Shown: positions 1 to 8,199, counted from the first letter of the stretch. The stretch: 11,121 bases of DNA from DATKEU01 sp036493295 (GCA_036493295.1 DASXQB010000521.1:1-11121); one strand, 5' to 3'. Notes: generated by a model from the letters alone, not told the origin. Numbers and translations are program-made.

Positions 1-716
1 CGGGAAATAACGGCGCAGCGTGCGATGATCTAAACGCCTGCACGAGCGGGGAGACGTGCGGGAACGGCGTGTGCGGCGGCGGGGGCCCGGTCAACAACGG
101 AGGGAGCTGCGACGATCACAACGCGTGCACCGCCGGCGACACCTGCGCCGGCGGCACCTGCTCCGGAACCGCGATCGTCCAATGCCAGAACGGCGACGGC
201 TGCTGCCCGGCCGCCTGCGACAGCCTGGACGACGACGATTGCCGCCCCACTTGCGGCAACGGGGTGGTCGAACCGGGCGAGTCCTGCGATCGCGGCATCA
301 GCCCTGGCGTCGCCGGCGCCTGCATCGCCTCGTGCGACGACGGCGACTCCTGCACCGTGGATTTTTCGGCAGGCACCGTGGCGGCCTGTTCGCGGACTTG
401 CTCGCACGTGGCGGTCACGGCCTGCATCAACGGCGATCACTGCTGCCCGCCGGGATGCGCGGCGGCCAACGACAGCGACTGCGGCGGCACCTGCGGCGAC
501 GGGATGATCGGCGGCGGAGAGACCTGCGATCCGCCGACCAGTTGCCCGACCAGTTGTCCCGACGACGGCGATCGCTGTACCGACGAACGCCTGATTGGCG
601 ATCCGGCGCGCTGCACCGCCGCCTGCGGACACGTGCCGATCACTGGCTGTTCGGGGGCGATCTCCGACGGTTGCTGCCCCACCGGTTGCGACCCGCTGAG
701 CGACAGCGACTGCTAG
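1..716 (+). CDS. Secreted Cys-rich repeat protein, 5' end outside window (partial)
   Basis: The reading frame is open from base 3, without a start codon, to the TAG at 714-716, so this is the C-terminal 237 residues of a longer protein. It contains 37 cysteines. Three kinds of short repeat are visible: C-DD-NACT-G-TC (twice, near residues 7-19 and 32-46), CGNG/CGDG...GE-CD (near residues 74 and 149), and a GD-CCP--C----D-DC module seen three times, the last forming the extreme C-terminus. The CGNGVVEPGESCD unit resembles the Cys-rich repeat common in Myxococcus-type secreted proteins. The cysteines are probably disulfide-bonded outside the cytoplasm. No membrane anchor or C-terminal sorting signal is visible here; a signal peptide would lie upstream of the window. 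Its function is unknown; an extracellular adhesin or structural role is inference only. Confidence 0.85.
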   Translation, partial: GNNGAACDDLNACTSGETCGNGVCGGGGPVNNGGSCDDHNACTAGDTCAGGTCSGTAIVQCQNGDGCCPAACDSLDDDDCRPTCGNGVVEPGESCDRGISPGVAGACIASCDDGDSCTVDFSAGTVAACSRTCSHVAVTACINGDHCCPPGCAAANDSDCGGTCGDGMIGGGETCDPPTSCPTSCPDDGDRCTDERLIGDPARCTAACGHVPITGCSGAISDGCCPTGCDPLSDSDC

Positions 717-744
717 GCGCGTCGTCTTTCTGGGGAACGCCGGC

Positions 745-774
745 TTGACAGGGTTGGACGCCTTGTCGTAGGGA
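745..774 (+). promoter_or_regulatory. Candidate sigma-70-like promoter for the ABC exporter operon
   Basis: A perfect TTGACA lies at 745-750. Eighteen bases later there is a poor -10 match, TAGGGA at 769-774. Transcription would start near 781, giving a leader of about 87 bases before the ATPase start. The -35 is convincing by sequence in such GC-rich DNA, but the weak -10 keeps this tentative. Confidence 0.3.
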
Positions 775-793
775 ACCCAGGAGTCTTGCAGCC

Positions 794-851
794 AATCGCC
801 GGGAACGGGAATAGTCCCCAGCCCTCGGCGATTCACGGTGCCGAGACTTTT
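794..851 (+). promoter_or_regulatory. Two mutually exclusive hairpins in the operon leader (attenuator-like)
   Basis: Arm AATCGCCG (794-801) is perfectly complementary to CGGCGATT (826-833), and an inner GGGA/TCCC stem (807-810 with 815-818) strengthens this first hairpin. A second hairpin pairs CTCGGC (824-829) with GCCGAG (840-845) and is followed by ACTTTT (846-851). The two structures share bases 826-829, so only one can form at a time. This is the geometry of an anti-terminator/terminator pair, but the T run is only four long. No known riboswitch class is recognised. Confidence 0.3.
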
Positions 852-867
852 CCAACATGAGGCGCGA

Positions 868-1830
868 ATGTCGGATGTGATGATAGAGGTCGAGAGTCTG
901 ACCAAGGACTATGGCCCCACCCGCGCGGTCGACAAGGTCACGTTCAACGTCCACAAGGGCGAGGTGCTTGGGTTTCTGGGTCCGAACGGCGCCGGCAAGA
1001 CCACCACCATGAAGATGCTGACCTGCTTTTTGGCCCCCACGGCCGGGCGGGCCAAGGTGGCTGGCTTCGACGTCTTCGACGAATCGTTGGAGGTTCGTCA
1101 GCGGATCGGTTACCTGCCCGAGGACACGCCCATCTACCGCGACATGACCGTGCGCGAGTACCTGCAGTTCGCCTCCGAGATGCGCGGCATGAATCAGGCC
1201 GGCAGCGAGGCGCGCATCAAAGAAATCGGCGGCCGCTGCGGCCTGGCAGAAGTCGCCGGCAAGCTGGTGGGCGAGCTGTCCAAAGGCTTTCGCCAGCGCG
1301 TCGGCCTGGCGCAGGCGATGTTGCACGATCCGGATATCTTGATCCTGGACGAACCGACCAGCGGTCTTGACCCCAACCAGATCGCCGAGATTCGCACCCT
1401 GATCAAAGAAATCGGTCGCGAAAAGACGGTCATCCTGTCGACCCACATCCTGCCGGAGGTCCAGGCCACCTGCAGCCGCATCTTGATCATCAGCGGCGGG
1501 CGGCTGGTCGCCGACGGCACGCCGGAGGCGCTGCGAGCCCGCGAAAAAGGCGGCCGCTACCGCGTGGTGGTTGAATCGAACGGCGTCAGCAAGGACGCCA
1601 TCCGCGATCGCCTGGCCAGCCTGGGCGGGGTCTCGCGCTGCGAGACGGTCAGCGGCGAAGCCGGCGCGCACGCCTTCGCCATCGACGGCGCCGCCAGCGA
1701 CGATCTGCGCAAGGCCATCTTCCGTGCCGCCGTCGACAACAAGTGGCCACTGCTCGAACTCGTGCGCGAATCGGCCAGCCTGGAAGACGTGTTCCGCAAC
1801 CTGACCACTGGAGAAGAAGCCAAATCATGA
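868..1830 (+). CDS. ABC transporter ATP-binding protein (GldA/NatA-like)
   Basis: This 320-residue cytoplasmic ATPase powers the membrane partner encoded immediately downstream. Visible motifs are Walker A GPNGAGKTT (residues 38-46), GYLPED in the Q-loop region (81-86, with Glu where many ABC proteins have Gln, as is common in Gld-type ATPases), the signature LSKGFRQR (137-144), Walker B ILILDE (157-162), D-loop SGLD (165-168) and the switch histidine in STH (H193). About 100 residues follow the ATPase core, as in NatA/GldA-type subunits. I chose ATG at 868 because GAGG (859-862) sits five bases upstream and the protein then starts just before the first beta strand. A GTG at 838 would add ten unconvincing residues inside a hairpin. 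The stop overlaps the next start as ATGA. The exported or moved substrate cannot be read from the sequence. Confidence 0.93.
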   Translation: MSDVMIEVESLTKDYGPTRAVDKVTFNVHKGEVLGFLGPNGAGKTTTMKMLTCFLAPTAGRAKVAGFDVFDESLEVRQRIGYLPEDTPIYRDMTVREYLQFASEMRGMNQAGSEARIKEIGGRCGLAEVAGKLVGELSKGFRQRVGLAQAMLHDPDILILDEPTSGLDPNQIAEIRTLIKEIGREKTVILSTHILPEVQATCSRILIISGGRLVADGTPEALRAREKGGRYRVVVESNGVSKDAIRDRLASLGGVSRCETVSGEAGAHAFAIDGAASDDLRKAIFRAAVDNKWPLLELVRESASLEDVFRNLTTGEEAKS

Positions 1831-2537
1831 GCCCCGCGCTGGTCATTTCGAAACGCGAGATCCGCACGTACTTCAATTCGCCGGTCGCCTATATCGTGGT
1901 GACCGTCTTCACCATCATCACCGGTTACCTGTTTTTCACCCAGCTGTTCATCGAAAAACAGGCCGAGATGCGCGGCCTGTTTGGCGTGATGCCGCTTTTG
2001 TTCATGTTCCTGGTCCCGGCCATCACCATGCGCTTGCTGGCCGAAGAGAAAGGCTCCGGCACGCTGGAGCTGCTGATCACCCTGCCGGTGCGCGACTGGG
2101 AAATCGTCGTCGGGAAGTTCCTGGCCGCGGTGGCGCTGGTCTGCACCGCGCTGGCCCTGACGCTGGTCTTCGCCCTGACGGTGAAGACCATGGGCCCTCT
2201 CGACAAGGGCCCGACCATCGGCGGCTATGTCGGCCTGGTGCTGATGGGCGGCGCGTACGCCGCCATCGGGTTGATGGCGTCGTCATACACCCGCAATCAG
2301 ATCGTCGCCTTCATCGTTTCGTTCGCCATCTGCTTTGCGCTTTATCTGCTTGGGCGCATCAGCCAGTTCGTACCGGAGATGCTGCAGCCGCTGTTCTCCT
2401 TCCTCAGCATCGACACCCACTTCGAGAACATCAGCCGCGGCGTGATCGATTCGCGTGACGTGATTTATTACCTCTCGGTGATGGTGGTCTGCTTGCTGCT
2501 GGCCACGGTGTCCCTTGAATCGCGAAAGTGGAAGTGA
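1827..2537 (+). CDS. ABC-2 type permease (GldF-like)
   Basis: This 236-residue integral membrane protein is the permease partner of the preceding ATPase. Six hydrophobic segments can be seen, at about residues 18-40, 52-70, 97-119, 131-150, 158-176 and 211-230. Between helices 2 and 3 lies the EEKGSGTLELL...LPVRDW stretch (73-91), the conserved cytoplasmic segment of GldF/NosY-type ABC-2 permeases. The start is ATG 1827, with GGAGAAG at 1810-1816. It overlaps the ATPase stop by four bases (ATGA), indicating translational coupling. An upstream in-frame start at 1743 lies inside the ATPase gene and is rejected. The length is typical of this permease family. A homodimer in the membrane is expected from the family, not shown here. 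Confidence 0.92.
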   Translation: MSPALVISKREIRTYFNSPVAYIVVTVFTIITGYLFFTQLFIEKQAEMRGLFGVMPLLFMFLVPAITMRLLAEEKGSGTLELLITLPVRDWEIVVGKFLAAVALVCTALALTLVFALTVKTMGPLDKGPTIGGYVGLVLMGGAYAAIGLMASSYTRNQIVAFIVSFAICFALYLLGRISQFVPEMLQPLFSFLSIDTHFENISRGVIDSRDVIYYLSVMVVCLLLATVSLESRKWK

Positions 2538-2539
2538 CC

Positions 2540-4198
2540 ATGTCCAACGATTCGAACCCAAAGAAACGCGCCTCGGCGTCGAACGCGCTTTTGTACGCGG
2601 CGTTCGTCATCGGCGCCGTGGTGGTCGTCAACCTGCTGGGCACCCGGGTGTTCGGCCGCCTGGACCTGACGGAGAGCAAGGTCTACACGCTGTCGCCGGC
2701 GTCGAAGGACATCGTCCGCAACCTGCCCGACTATCTGACGATCAAGGCGTACATCTCCAAGGATCTGCCGCCCGAGCTGGCCAACGTCAGCCGCTACGTG
2801 CGCGATCTGCTGGACGAGTACCGGACCTATTCGAAGGGCAAGCTGCACTTCGAAGCCGCTGATCCGGGCGCCGACAAGAAGATCGAAGAAGAAGCCACCG
2901 CCTGCAAGGTGAACAAGCTGCAGATCCAGGTGATGCGCTCGCAGAAGTTCGAGGTGGGCGCGTATTACCTGGGCCTGTGCTTCCAGTACGCCGGCCAGAC
3001 TCAAGCCATCCCCGAGATCGCTCAGGCCGAAGGCATGGAGTACCAGGTCTCGTCGCTGATCAAGCGGATGACCCAGAAGAAGCGCAAGGTCGCCTTCACC
3101 ACCGGCCACGGCGAGCTGGATCTGACCCAGGGGTTGCAGGCTCTCAAGCACGCCATCGAGCAAGAGTACGACGACATCACCGTCAACCCGTCGACCACGG
3201 CCATCGCCGACGACGTCGACGCGCTGGTGGTGGCCGGCCCCAAGCAGGCCTTCGACGAGAAGGGCCGCCGCGAGATCGACAAGTTCCTGATGAAGGGCAA
3301 AGGCGCCATCTTCCTCATCGACGGTATGGTGATGAGCCAGCCGCGCGGTGGGGCCGACATGCCGGGCATGCCCAAGGTCGGGCAGCCGAACGATTCGGGC
3401 CTGACCGAGAACCTGGCCGCGTACGGGTTCAAGATCGGTGGCGACTTCGTGCTGGACAAGCAGAACGCGCCCGGACCGGTTGATCTCGGTGGGCGGCGCA
3501 TGCTGGCCAACAAGGAAGTGTTCGTCGGCGTGGAGACGCCCGAGACCAAGGACCCGAAAGAACAGTCGCTGCTTGGCGGCGTGCGGGCGCTGGTGTTCCC
3601 CTTCGCCAGCTCGGTCGAGCTGGTGGGGCCGCTCAAGGGTGGCAAACCGGCGCAGGGCACGCTGTGGACGCTGGCCACGTCGTCGGACCAGAGCTGGAAA
3701 GAAAGCGGCTTCTTTTTCTTTTCGGCCGCCACCCCGGTCGATTCAGCCAAGAAAGACAAAGGTCCGTTCGGCCTGGCCTACGCTTATCTTGGGCCGCTCA
3801 AGAGCGCGTTCCCGTCGCCGATGCCGGCCGCGCCTGGTATGTCCACCCCACCCGATCCCAGCGTCACGCCGTCCGAGTCAATCAAGCCGGTGCGGCTGCT
3901 GGTGGTCGGCGATTCGGACTTCGCCTCCGACGAGTACGTGCAGCTCGCCCGCTATATGCAGCTTTATCAAAATGGTGCCCAACTGCTGTTCAATGCCATC
4001 AGCTGGACGCTGGAAGATGAAGCGCTGACCCCGGTGCGCGCCAAGACCATCACCGCCCGGCCGATCCAGATCGAATCCGAGCAAAAGGTCGCGCTGGCCA
4101 AATGGGGCAACATCTTCGGTCTCCCGGTCATCTTCTGCGCCTTCGGCATCCTGCGCTGGCGCGTGCGCCGGGCCAACCGCCAGGGTCAGAAGCTCTGA
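2540..4198 (+). CDS. GldG-like ABC transporter auxiliary protein
   Basis: The protein has 552 residues: a short basic cytoplasmic N-terminus, one membrane segment (about 15-34), a large extracytoplasmic part, and a second membrane segment near the C-terminus (about 523-540) followed by a basic tail. Just after the first helix comes RLDLTESKVYTLS (40-52), the hallmark opening of the GldG / ABC_transp_aux family, followed by a region predicted to alternate strands and helices. VAFTTGHGELD (near 180) and LLVVGDSDFAS (near 455) are the family's other recognisable segments. ATG 2540 is preferred over GTG 2528: it has GGAAG at 2530-2534 and falls two bases after the permease stop. It probably forms the external part of the exporter and may bind substrate or surface partners. 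The family is needed for gliding in Bacteroidota; its role here is inferred. Confidence 0.88.
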   Translation: MSNDSNPKKRASASNALLYAAFVIGAVVVVNLLGTRVFGRLDLTESKVYTLSPASKDIVRNLPDYLTIKAYISKDLPPELANVSRYVRDLLDEYRTYSKGKLHFEAADPGADKKIEEEATACKVNKLQIQVMRSQKFEVGAYYLGLCFQYAGQTQAIPEIAQAEGMEYQVSSLIKRMTQKKRKVAFTTGHGELDLTQGLQALKHAIEQEYDDITVNPSTTAIADDVDALVVAGPKQAFDEKGRREIDKFLMKGKGAIFLIDGMVMSQPRGGADMPGMPKVGQPNDSGLTENLAAYGFKIGGDFVLDKQNAPGPVDLGGRRMLANKEVFVGVETPETKDPKEQSLLGGVRALVFPFASSVELVGPLKGGKPAQGTLWTLATSSDQSWKESGFFFFSAATPVDSAKKDKGPFGLAYAYLGPLKSAFPSPMPAAPGMSTPPDPSVTPSESIKPVRLLVVGDSDFASDEYVQLARYMQLYQNGAQLLFNAISWTLEDEALTPVRAKTITARPIQIESEQKVALAKWGNIFGLPVIFCAFGILRWRVRRANRQGQKL

Positions 4199-4259
4199 CG
4201 AGCCACTTCGCCGACACTGACGCCGTTCCCTCGAATCCAAACAAGGACGTCTTTCTGCC

Positions 4260-5618
4260 ATGAATCGCAAGACACAGATCGCCTTCGCCGCCTTCGTCGT
4301 CCTCGGCTTGATCACGTTCTTCGCCCTGCGCCAGCCCGACAAGGGCGAAGTGGTGGGCGAGCGTCCGCGCCCGGTGCCGCGCCTCAAGGCCGGCGACTTC
4401 GACACGCTGGCGGTGATCAAGGGCGGCGTCACGTCGGTGGTCAAGAAGACCGGCGACAGTTACCAGGTACTGCAGCCGACGAACTACAAGGCCGACGAGA
4501 CCGCCGCCAAGCAGGCCTTCGAGGGCCTGGAGAAAATGGAGTTCAGCAGCATCGTCAGCGATCAGAAGGCCAAGCAGGGCGAGTACGAGGTCGGCGACAA
4601 CGGCCTGCGGGTGACGGCGAAGAAAGGCGACACCATCCTGGCCGACCTGATCATCGGCAAGGGCCAGGGAGCCGGCACCATGGTTCGCCCGGTCGGCAAG
4701 GACGAGATCTGGTTGATGGCCGGCGCGGCCAAATACACCTTCGACAAATCCGCCGCCGACTGGCGCGACAAGAGCATCGTCACCTTCCCGGCGGGCGACG
4801 CCGAGACCATCGACATCAAGAGCAAGACCGGCGGCACCATCAAACTGAAGCGCGGGCCCAAGAAAGATGGCGGCGCCGACGAGCCGTGGACCATCGCCGA
4901 TTCGTCGGTGAAGATCGAGAAGCCAGATAACGGTGTGGCGGGCACCCTCATCTCGACGCTGTCGTCGCTGAAGGCCAGCGACTTCGCCGACAACGCCACG
5001 CCGCAGGAGACCGGCCTTACCGACCCGGCGCTGACCGTCACCGTCGGCCTCAAGGGCGGCAAGACGGTCACGGCGCTGGTCGGCAACAAGAAGGGCGACG
5101 ACGACTACTACGTGAAGAACGGCACCGAGCCGCAGGTGTTCCTGGTGAAGAAATTCAACGTCACCAACGTGAACAAGCGTCCGATCGACTTCAAGGACAA
5201 GATGGTCTGCGACATCGTCGATCCCGACCTGACCGAGATTGTCGTCTCGCACGGGGCCGAGTCGTTCACCCTGGCCAAGGACAAGGGCGTGTGGAAGGCA
5301 ACCAAGCCGGCCAAGCTGGAGGTCGACGGAGCGAAGGCCACCAACGTGGCCGCCACCTTCAAGGACTTGAAGGCCACCGGCTTCGCCGACGATCCATCGC
5401 CCAAGGCCACCGGCCTCGTCAAGCCGGCGGCAACACTGGTGGCGAAGTCAAAGACCACCGTCTGCAGCCTGAAGATCGGCGATCAGACGACAGACAAGCA
5501 AAGCTACAACGTGCAGTCGATCGCCTCGGCCGACACGTACCTGATCCCGAAGTGGTCGCTGGATCGCGTGCTGGTGAAGACCACCGAGCTCAAGAAGGCG
5601 GACGCGGCAAAGAAGTAG
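4260..5618 (+). CDS. DUF4340-type membrane-anchored protein, last gene of the exporter operon
   Basis: The protein has 452 residues: an N-terminal signal anchor (about residues 7-23) followed by a Lys/Asp-rich extracytoplasmic region. That region appears to hold three similar units (about 43-170, 171-315 and 316-452). Units two and three share the pattern L-A--FADD/N---P--TGL--PA-T-V and end or begin with a D-(W/F)-(R/K)DK motif (D167-K171 and D310-K314), and a shorter version is visible in unit one. DUF4340 proteins are regularly encoded next to GldA/F/G-like ABC genes, which fits here. The start ATG has AAGGA at 4243-4247, 12 bases upstream. A 61-base gap separates it from the previous gene, with no terminator seen, so I place it in the same operon. 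Its last 29 bases overlap the convergent STAND gene. Biochemical function is unknown. Confidence 0.85.
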   Translation: MNRKTQIAFAAFVVLGLITFFALRQPDKGEVVGERPRPVPRLKAGDFDTLAVIKGGVTSVVKKTGDSYQVLQPTNYKADETAAKQAFEGLEKMEFSSIVSDQKAKQGEYEVGDNGLRVTAKKGDTILADLIIGKGQGAGTMVRPVGKDEIWLMAGAAKYTFDKSAADWRDKSIVTFPAGDAETIDIKSKTGGTIKLKRGPKKDGGADEPWTIADSSVKIEKPDNGVAGTLISTLSSLKASDFADNATPQETGLTDPALTVTVGLKGGKTVTALVGNKKGDDDYYVKNGTEPQVFLVKKFNVTNVNKRPIDFKDKMVCDIVDPDLTEIVVSHGAESFTLAKDKGVWKATKPAKLEVDGAKATNVAATFKDLKATGFADDPSPKATGLVKPAATLVAKSKTTVCSLKIGDQTTDKQSYNVQSIASADTYLIPKWSLDRVLVKTTELKKADAAKK

Positions 5619-8199
5619 TTGCTGCGCGCCGGGCGCGGGAGACGATCAACGTCGACTGGCGGCGCAGCTCCTCAGCGGCCTGGCGGCGGCCGCTTGATTC
5701 TTCGAAGTCGGCGTAAGCGGCCAGCGTGCGGCCAAGCTCCAGCTCGGCGCCAGCGTTGCTGAGAACTTCAACGGCGCGGTCGAACATCTCGCGCGCGCCG
5801 CCCAGATCGGATTCGCCGGGCGCACCCAGACGAACCGCGGCGGCGGCCACGCGCAGGGCCGCTCCCGCCAGCGGCGGCGCCCCGATGCGCTGGGCCAGGT
5901 CGAAAGCGGCGCGCGCCTCGTCGCTGGCGCGGACGGCGTTACCCAGGGCCAGCTCGGACTCGGCCACCCCGCGCGCCGCCTCCGACAGCAGCAGCTTGGC
6001 GCCGAAGCTGCGCGCGATGTCCTTGGCCAGCAGAAATTCGCGCAAGGCGTCCCGCGGCTGACCTGAGTCGAGGTGGCAATCGCCGATGGCCATGTTCAAG
6101 CTGCACTCGAACAATCGTTCGCCAAGATCGCGTGCCAGCACCCGACCCTCCTCCAGGAACGCCAGCGCGTCGTCCAGGTTGCCCAGGTCGCGCTCCAGGC
6201 TGCCCACGTCCAGCAGCGAGGCCACCACACCCTGGCGGTCGCCGATCTGGCGGCGCAGGGTCAGGGCCTCGCGCAGGTGCGCCGACGCCGCGCCCAGCTC
6301 GCCGCTCTCGTGCTCGACCTGTCCCATGCGCGCCAACGCCAGCGAACGCCCGCGCTGATCGCCCAGGCGCTCGCGCACGGCCAGGGCTGCGCGGTGGCAC
6401 TCCAGCGACTGCTCGGACGCGCCGTTCAAGAAATGAACCCGGCCGATATCGTCCAGCGCCGAGGCGATCCCCGGCAGGTCGCCGGCGGCTTGAAATAGTG
6501 TGCGCGCCAGCTCCAGGTGGGCCAGAGCCTGGCGATGTTCGCCCAACGTGCCGTGCAGGCGGCCGATGCGATCGTGGGCCACGCCGCCCTTGGCCGGCAG
6601 ATCCAGCCGCCAGGCCACCCGCAGCATGTCTTGAAAATGCACCACCGCCTCGCGCGTGCGGCCAAGACGCGCGGCCAGATCGCCGACGGCGTGCAGGGCG
6701 TCCATCTTCAAGATGGCGTCGTCCATTTCCAGCAGACGAATGGCGGCGAGATACAGCAACCGCGCCCGATCAAGCTGCGCCGCCTGGCGGGCGCGCGCCC
6801 CCGCGGTGGCGAAGCAGTACGCCGCTCGGCGCGCGTCGCCGGCTTGCTGATACAGGTATCCCAGCGTCTCCAGCCGTTCTTCCCGCCCGTCGCCGGCGCG
6901 GCTTTCCAACCACTGCGCGGCAAAGCCTCGCCGGCGGCGCATCAGCTCCGGATCGACGCTGCCTTCGACCAGCTCGTGCTCCAGGTTGTGCCGAAAACCC
7001 CACTCGGTGTCGCTGGGCAGCGACGACGACGGCTGGCGCACCAGGTAGTCGCGGCTGGCCAGACCGTCGAGGATCTGGCGAATCTCGCTGATGGCGGCGT
7101 CTGGTCCGAAGACGGCGGCGGGATCCGCCGGCTCGACGCGCAGGCGTCCCAGCGCCACCACGCCGCCGGTCCAGAACACCGCACCGAAGGCCGCGCCGCG
7201 AGCCAGCACGTCGCGCTCGGCGGGCGTCAGCTTGGCGACGCGAGCGTGCGCCGCTTGCTCGGGCGAAAGCACCATCGATTCGTGCGCCGCCCGATCAAAG
7301 TCGAACCACCAGGCATCGCCAGTCGGCGCCGCCAAGATGCCGTGCTGGTAATAAACCCGCAGCAGCTGTTCCAAGATGAACGGGTTGCCGCCTGATTCGC
7401 TGGCCGCGCGATCCAGCAGCGCCGTCGCCACGTCGTCGACGTCGAGGATCGACTTTGTCATCACGTCCAGCTCGGCGCGCGACAGCGGCCCCAGGTCAAG
7501 GCGGGCGTGGCTGCCTTTGTGGCCCCAGTCGGGGCGCCGCACCAGCAGATCGGGCCGGGCGGTGGCGATGATGACGATCGGCGCCTCACCCAGCTCGCCG
7601 GCCAGGCTGCCGAAAAGTTCAAGTGATGCTTCATCTGCGCGCTGCAGGTTCTCGACCACGATGCACAGCGGCTGGGCAGCGGCGTCCTGTTCGAAGAAGC
7701 GGCCAAGGACGGCGCGCGCCAGATCGGCGCCCTGCTCTGGTTTGCCGGCCAGCGCGCGCGACAGCGGGCTTTCCGGCATCTCGAAGCCTAGAAACCCGCC
7801 CAGCAGCGCAGCCACCTCGGCGACGCGGCGATCGCCGAACACCCGCTGCAGCTCGCTGCGAAAGTGCGCCACCGCGTCGTCGCCGGAGAGCTCGGGCGTC
7901 AAGCCAAAGCGGTCGCGCAGCAGCGCCGCCAGCAGGCTGTACGCGGGCGTGTCGGAGCCGGCGTCGTCGGCCACGGAGGCGCTGACCACGCGCAGGCCAG
8001 CGCCGGTCTTGCCGGCCAGCCACTCGCGCACCAGGCGGCTTTTGCCAATGCCCAGCGGGCCAAGGATCGTCACCATCTGCGGCGCACGAAACTTCGCGGC
8101 CCGGGCCAGTGCCGCGTCCAGGTCTTCCCGCTCGCGCCACCGCCCCACAAACGCCGCCCCGGAAAGCCCCTTCATGGATAGCCCAGCACTCTCCACCAT
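5590..8199 (-). CDS. STAND/AAA-type ATPase with C-terminal TPR array, no effector domain
   Basis: This is an 869-residue soluble protein. An FVGRWRERE segment (17-25) precedes Walker A GPLGIGKS (47-54). The Walker B region reads LCIVVENLQRAD (178-189), with Glu-Asn where relatives usually have Asp/Glu-Asp. IIATARP (210-216) fits sensor 1, and SGGNPFILEQLL (269-280) is the GNPF motif of MalT/AfsR-like ATPases. From about 440 to 845 the protein is helical with repeated TPR-like units (for example A--D-GRVHF--G---QSLE-H--AL). Relatives usually carry a Ser/Thr kinase, adenylate cyclase or LuxR-type HTH domain; none is present, so it may be a signalling scaffold acting with a partner encoded elsewhere. 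I chose ATG 8199; ATG 8175 is an alternative. The frame stays open to 8568, but that extension is low-complexity and enters the divergent gene. It converges on the exporter operon with a 29-base overlap. Confidence 0.85.
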   Translation of the reverse strand: MVESAGLSMKGLSGAAFVGRWREREDLDAALARAAKFRAPQMVTILGPLGIGKSRLVREWLAGKTGAGLRVVSASVADDAGSDTPAYSLLAALLRDRFGLTPELSGDDAVAHFRSELQRVFGDRRVAEVAALLGGFLGFEMPESPLSRALAGKPEQGADLARAVLGRFFEQDAAAQPLCIVVENLQRADEASLELFGSLAGELGEAPIVIIATARPDLLVRRPDWGHKGSHARLDLGPLSRAELDVMTKSILDVDDVATALLDRAASESGGNPFILEQLLRVYYQHGILAAPTGDAWWFDFDRAAHESMVLSPEQAAHARVAKLTPAERDVLARGAAFGAVFWTGGVVALGRLRVEPADPAAVFGPDAAISEIRQILDGLASRDYLVRQPSSSLPSDTEWGFRHNLEHELVEGSVDPELMRRRRGFAAQWLESRAGDGREERLETLGYLYQQAGDARRAAYCFATAGARARQAAQLDRARLLYLAAIRLLEMDDAILKMDALHAVGDLAARLGRTREAVVHFQDMLRVAWRLDLPAKGGVAHDRIGRLHGTLGEHRQALAHLELARTLFQAAGDLPGIASALDDIGRVHFLNGASEQSLECHRAALAVRERLGDQRGRSLALARMGQVEHESGELGAASAHLREALTLRRQIGDRQGVVASLLDVGSLERDLGNLDDALAFLEEGRVLARDLGERLFECSLNMAIGDCHLDSGQPRDALREFLLAKDIARSFGAKLLLSEAARGVAESELALGNAVRASDEARAAFDLAQRIGAPPLAGAALRVAAAAVRLGAPGESDLGGAREMFDRAVEVLSNAGAELELGRTLAAYADFEESSGRRQAAEELRRQSTLIVSRARRAATTSLPRPPS

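Noticed and set aside
838..867. GTG at 838 as the start of the ABC ATPase
   Set aside because: It has no good ribosome binding site, lies in a predicted hairpin, and adds residues outside the family's normal N-terminus. ATG 868 has GAGG at the right spacing.
640..1671. Long - strand open frame opposite the ABC ATPase, and similar long frames opposite most genes
   Set aside because: High GC with strong third-position bias leaves antisense frames open. Their translations are Arg/Ala-rich without motifs, while the opposite strand encodes clear families.
5621..5668. GCTGCGC/GCGCAGC inverted repeat downstream of the exporter operon as a terminator
   Set aside because: The loop is about 34 bases, there is no T run, and the bases encode the C-terminal TPR region of the opposing gene; a chance match in GC-rich DNA is likely.
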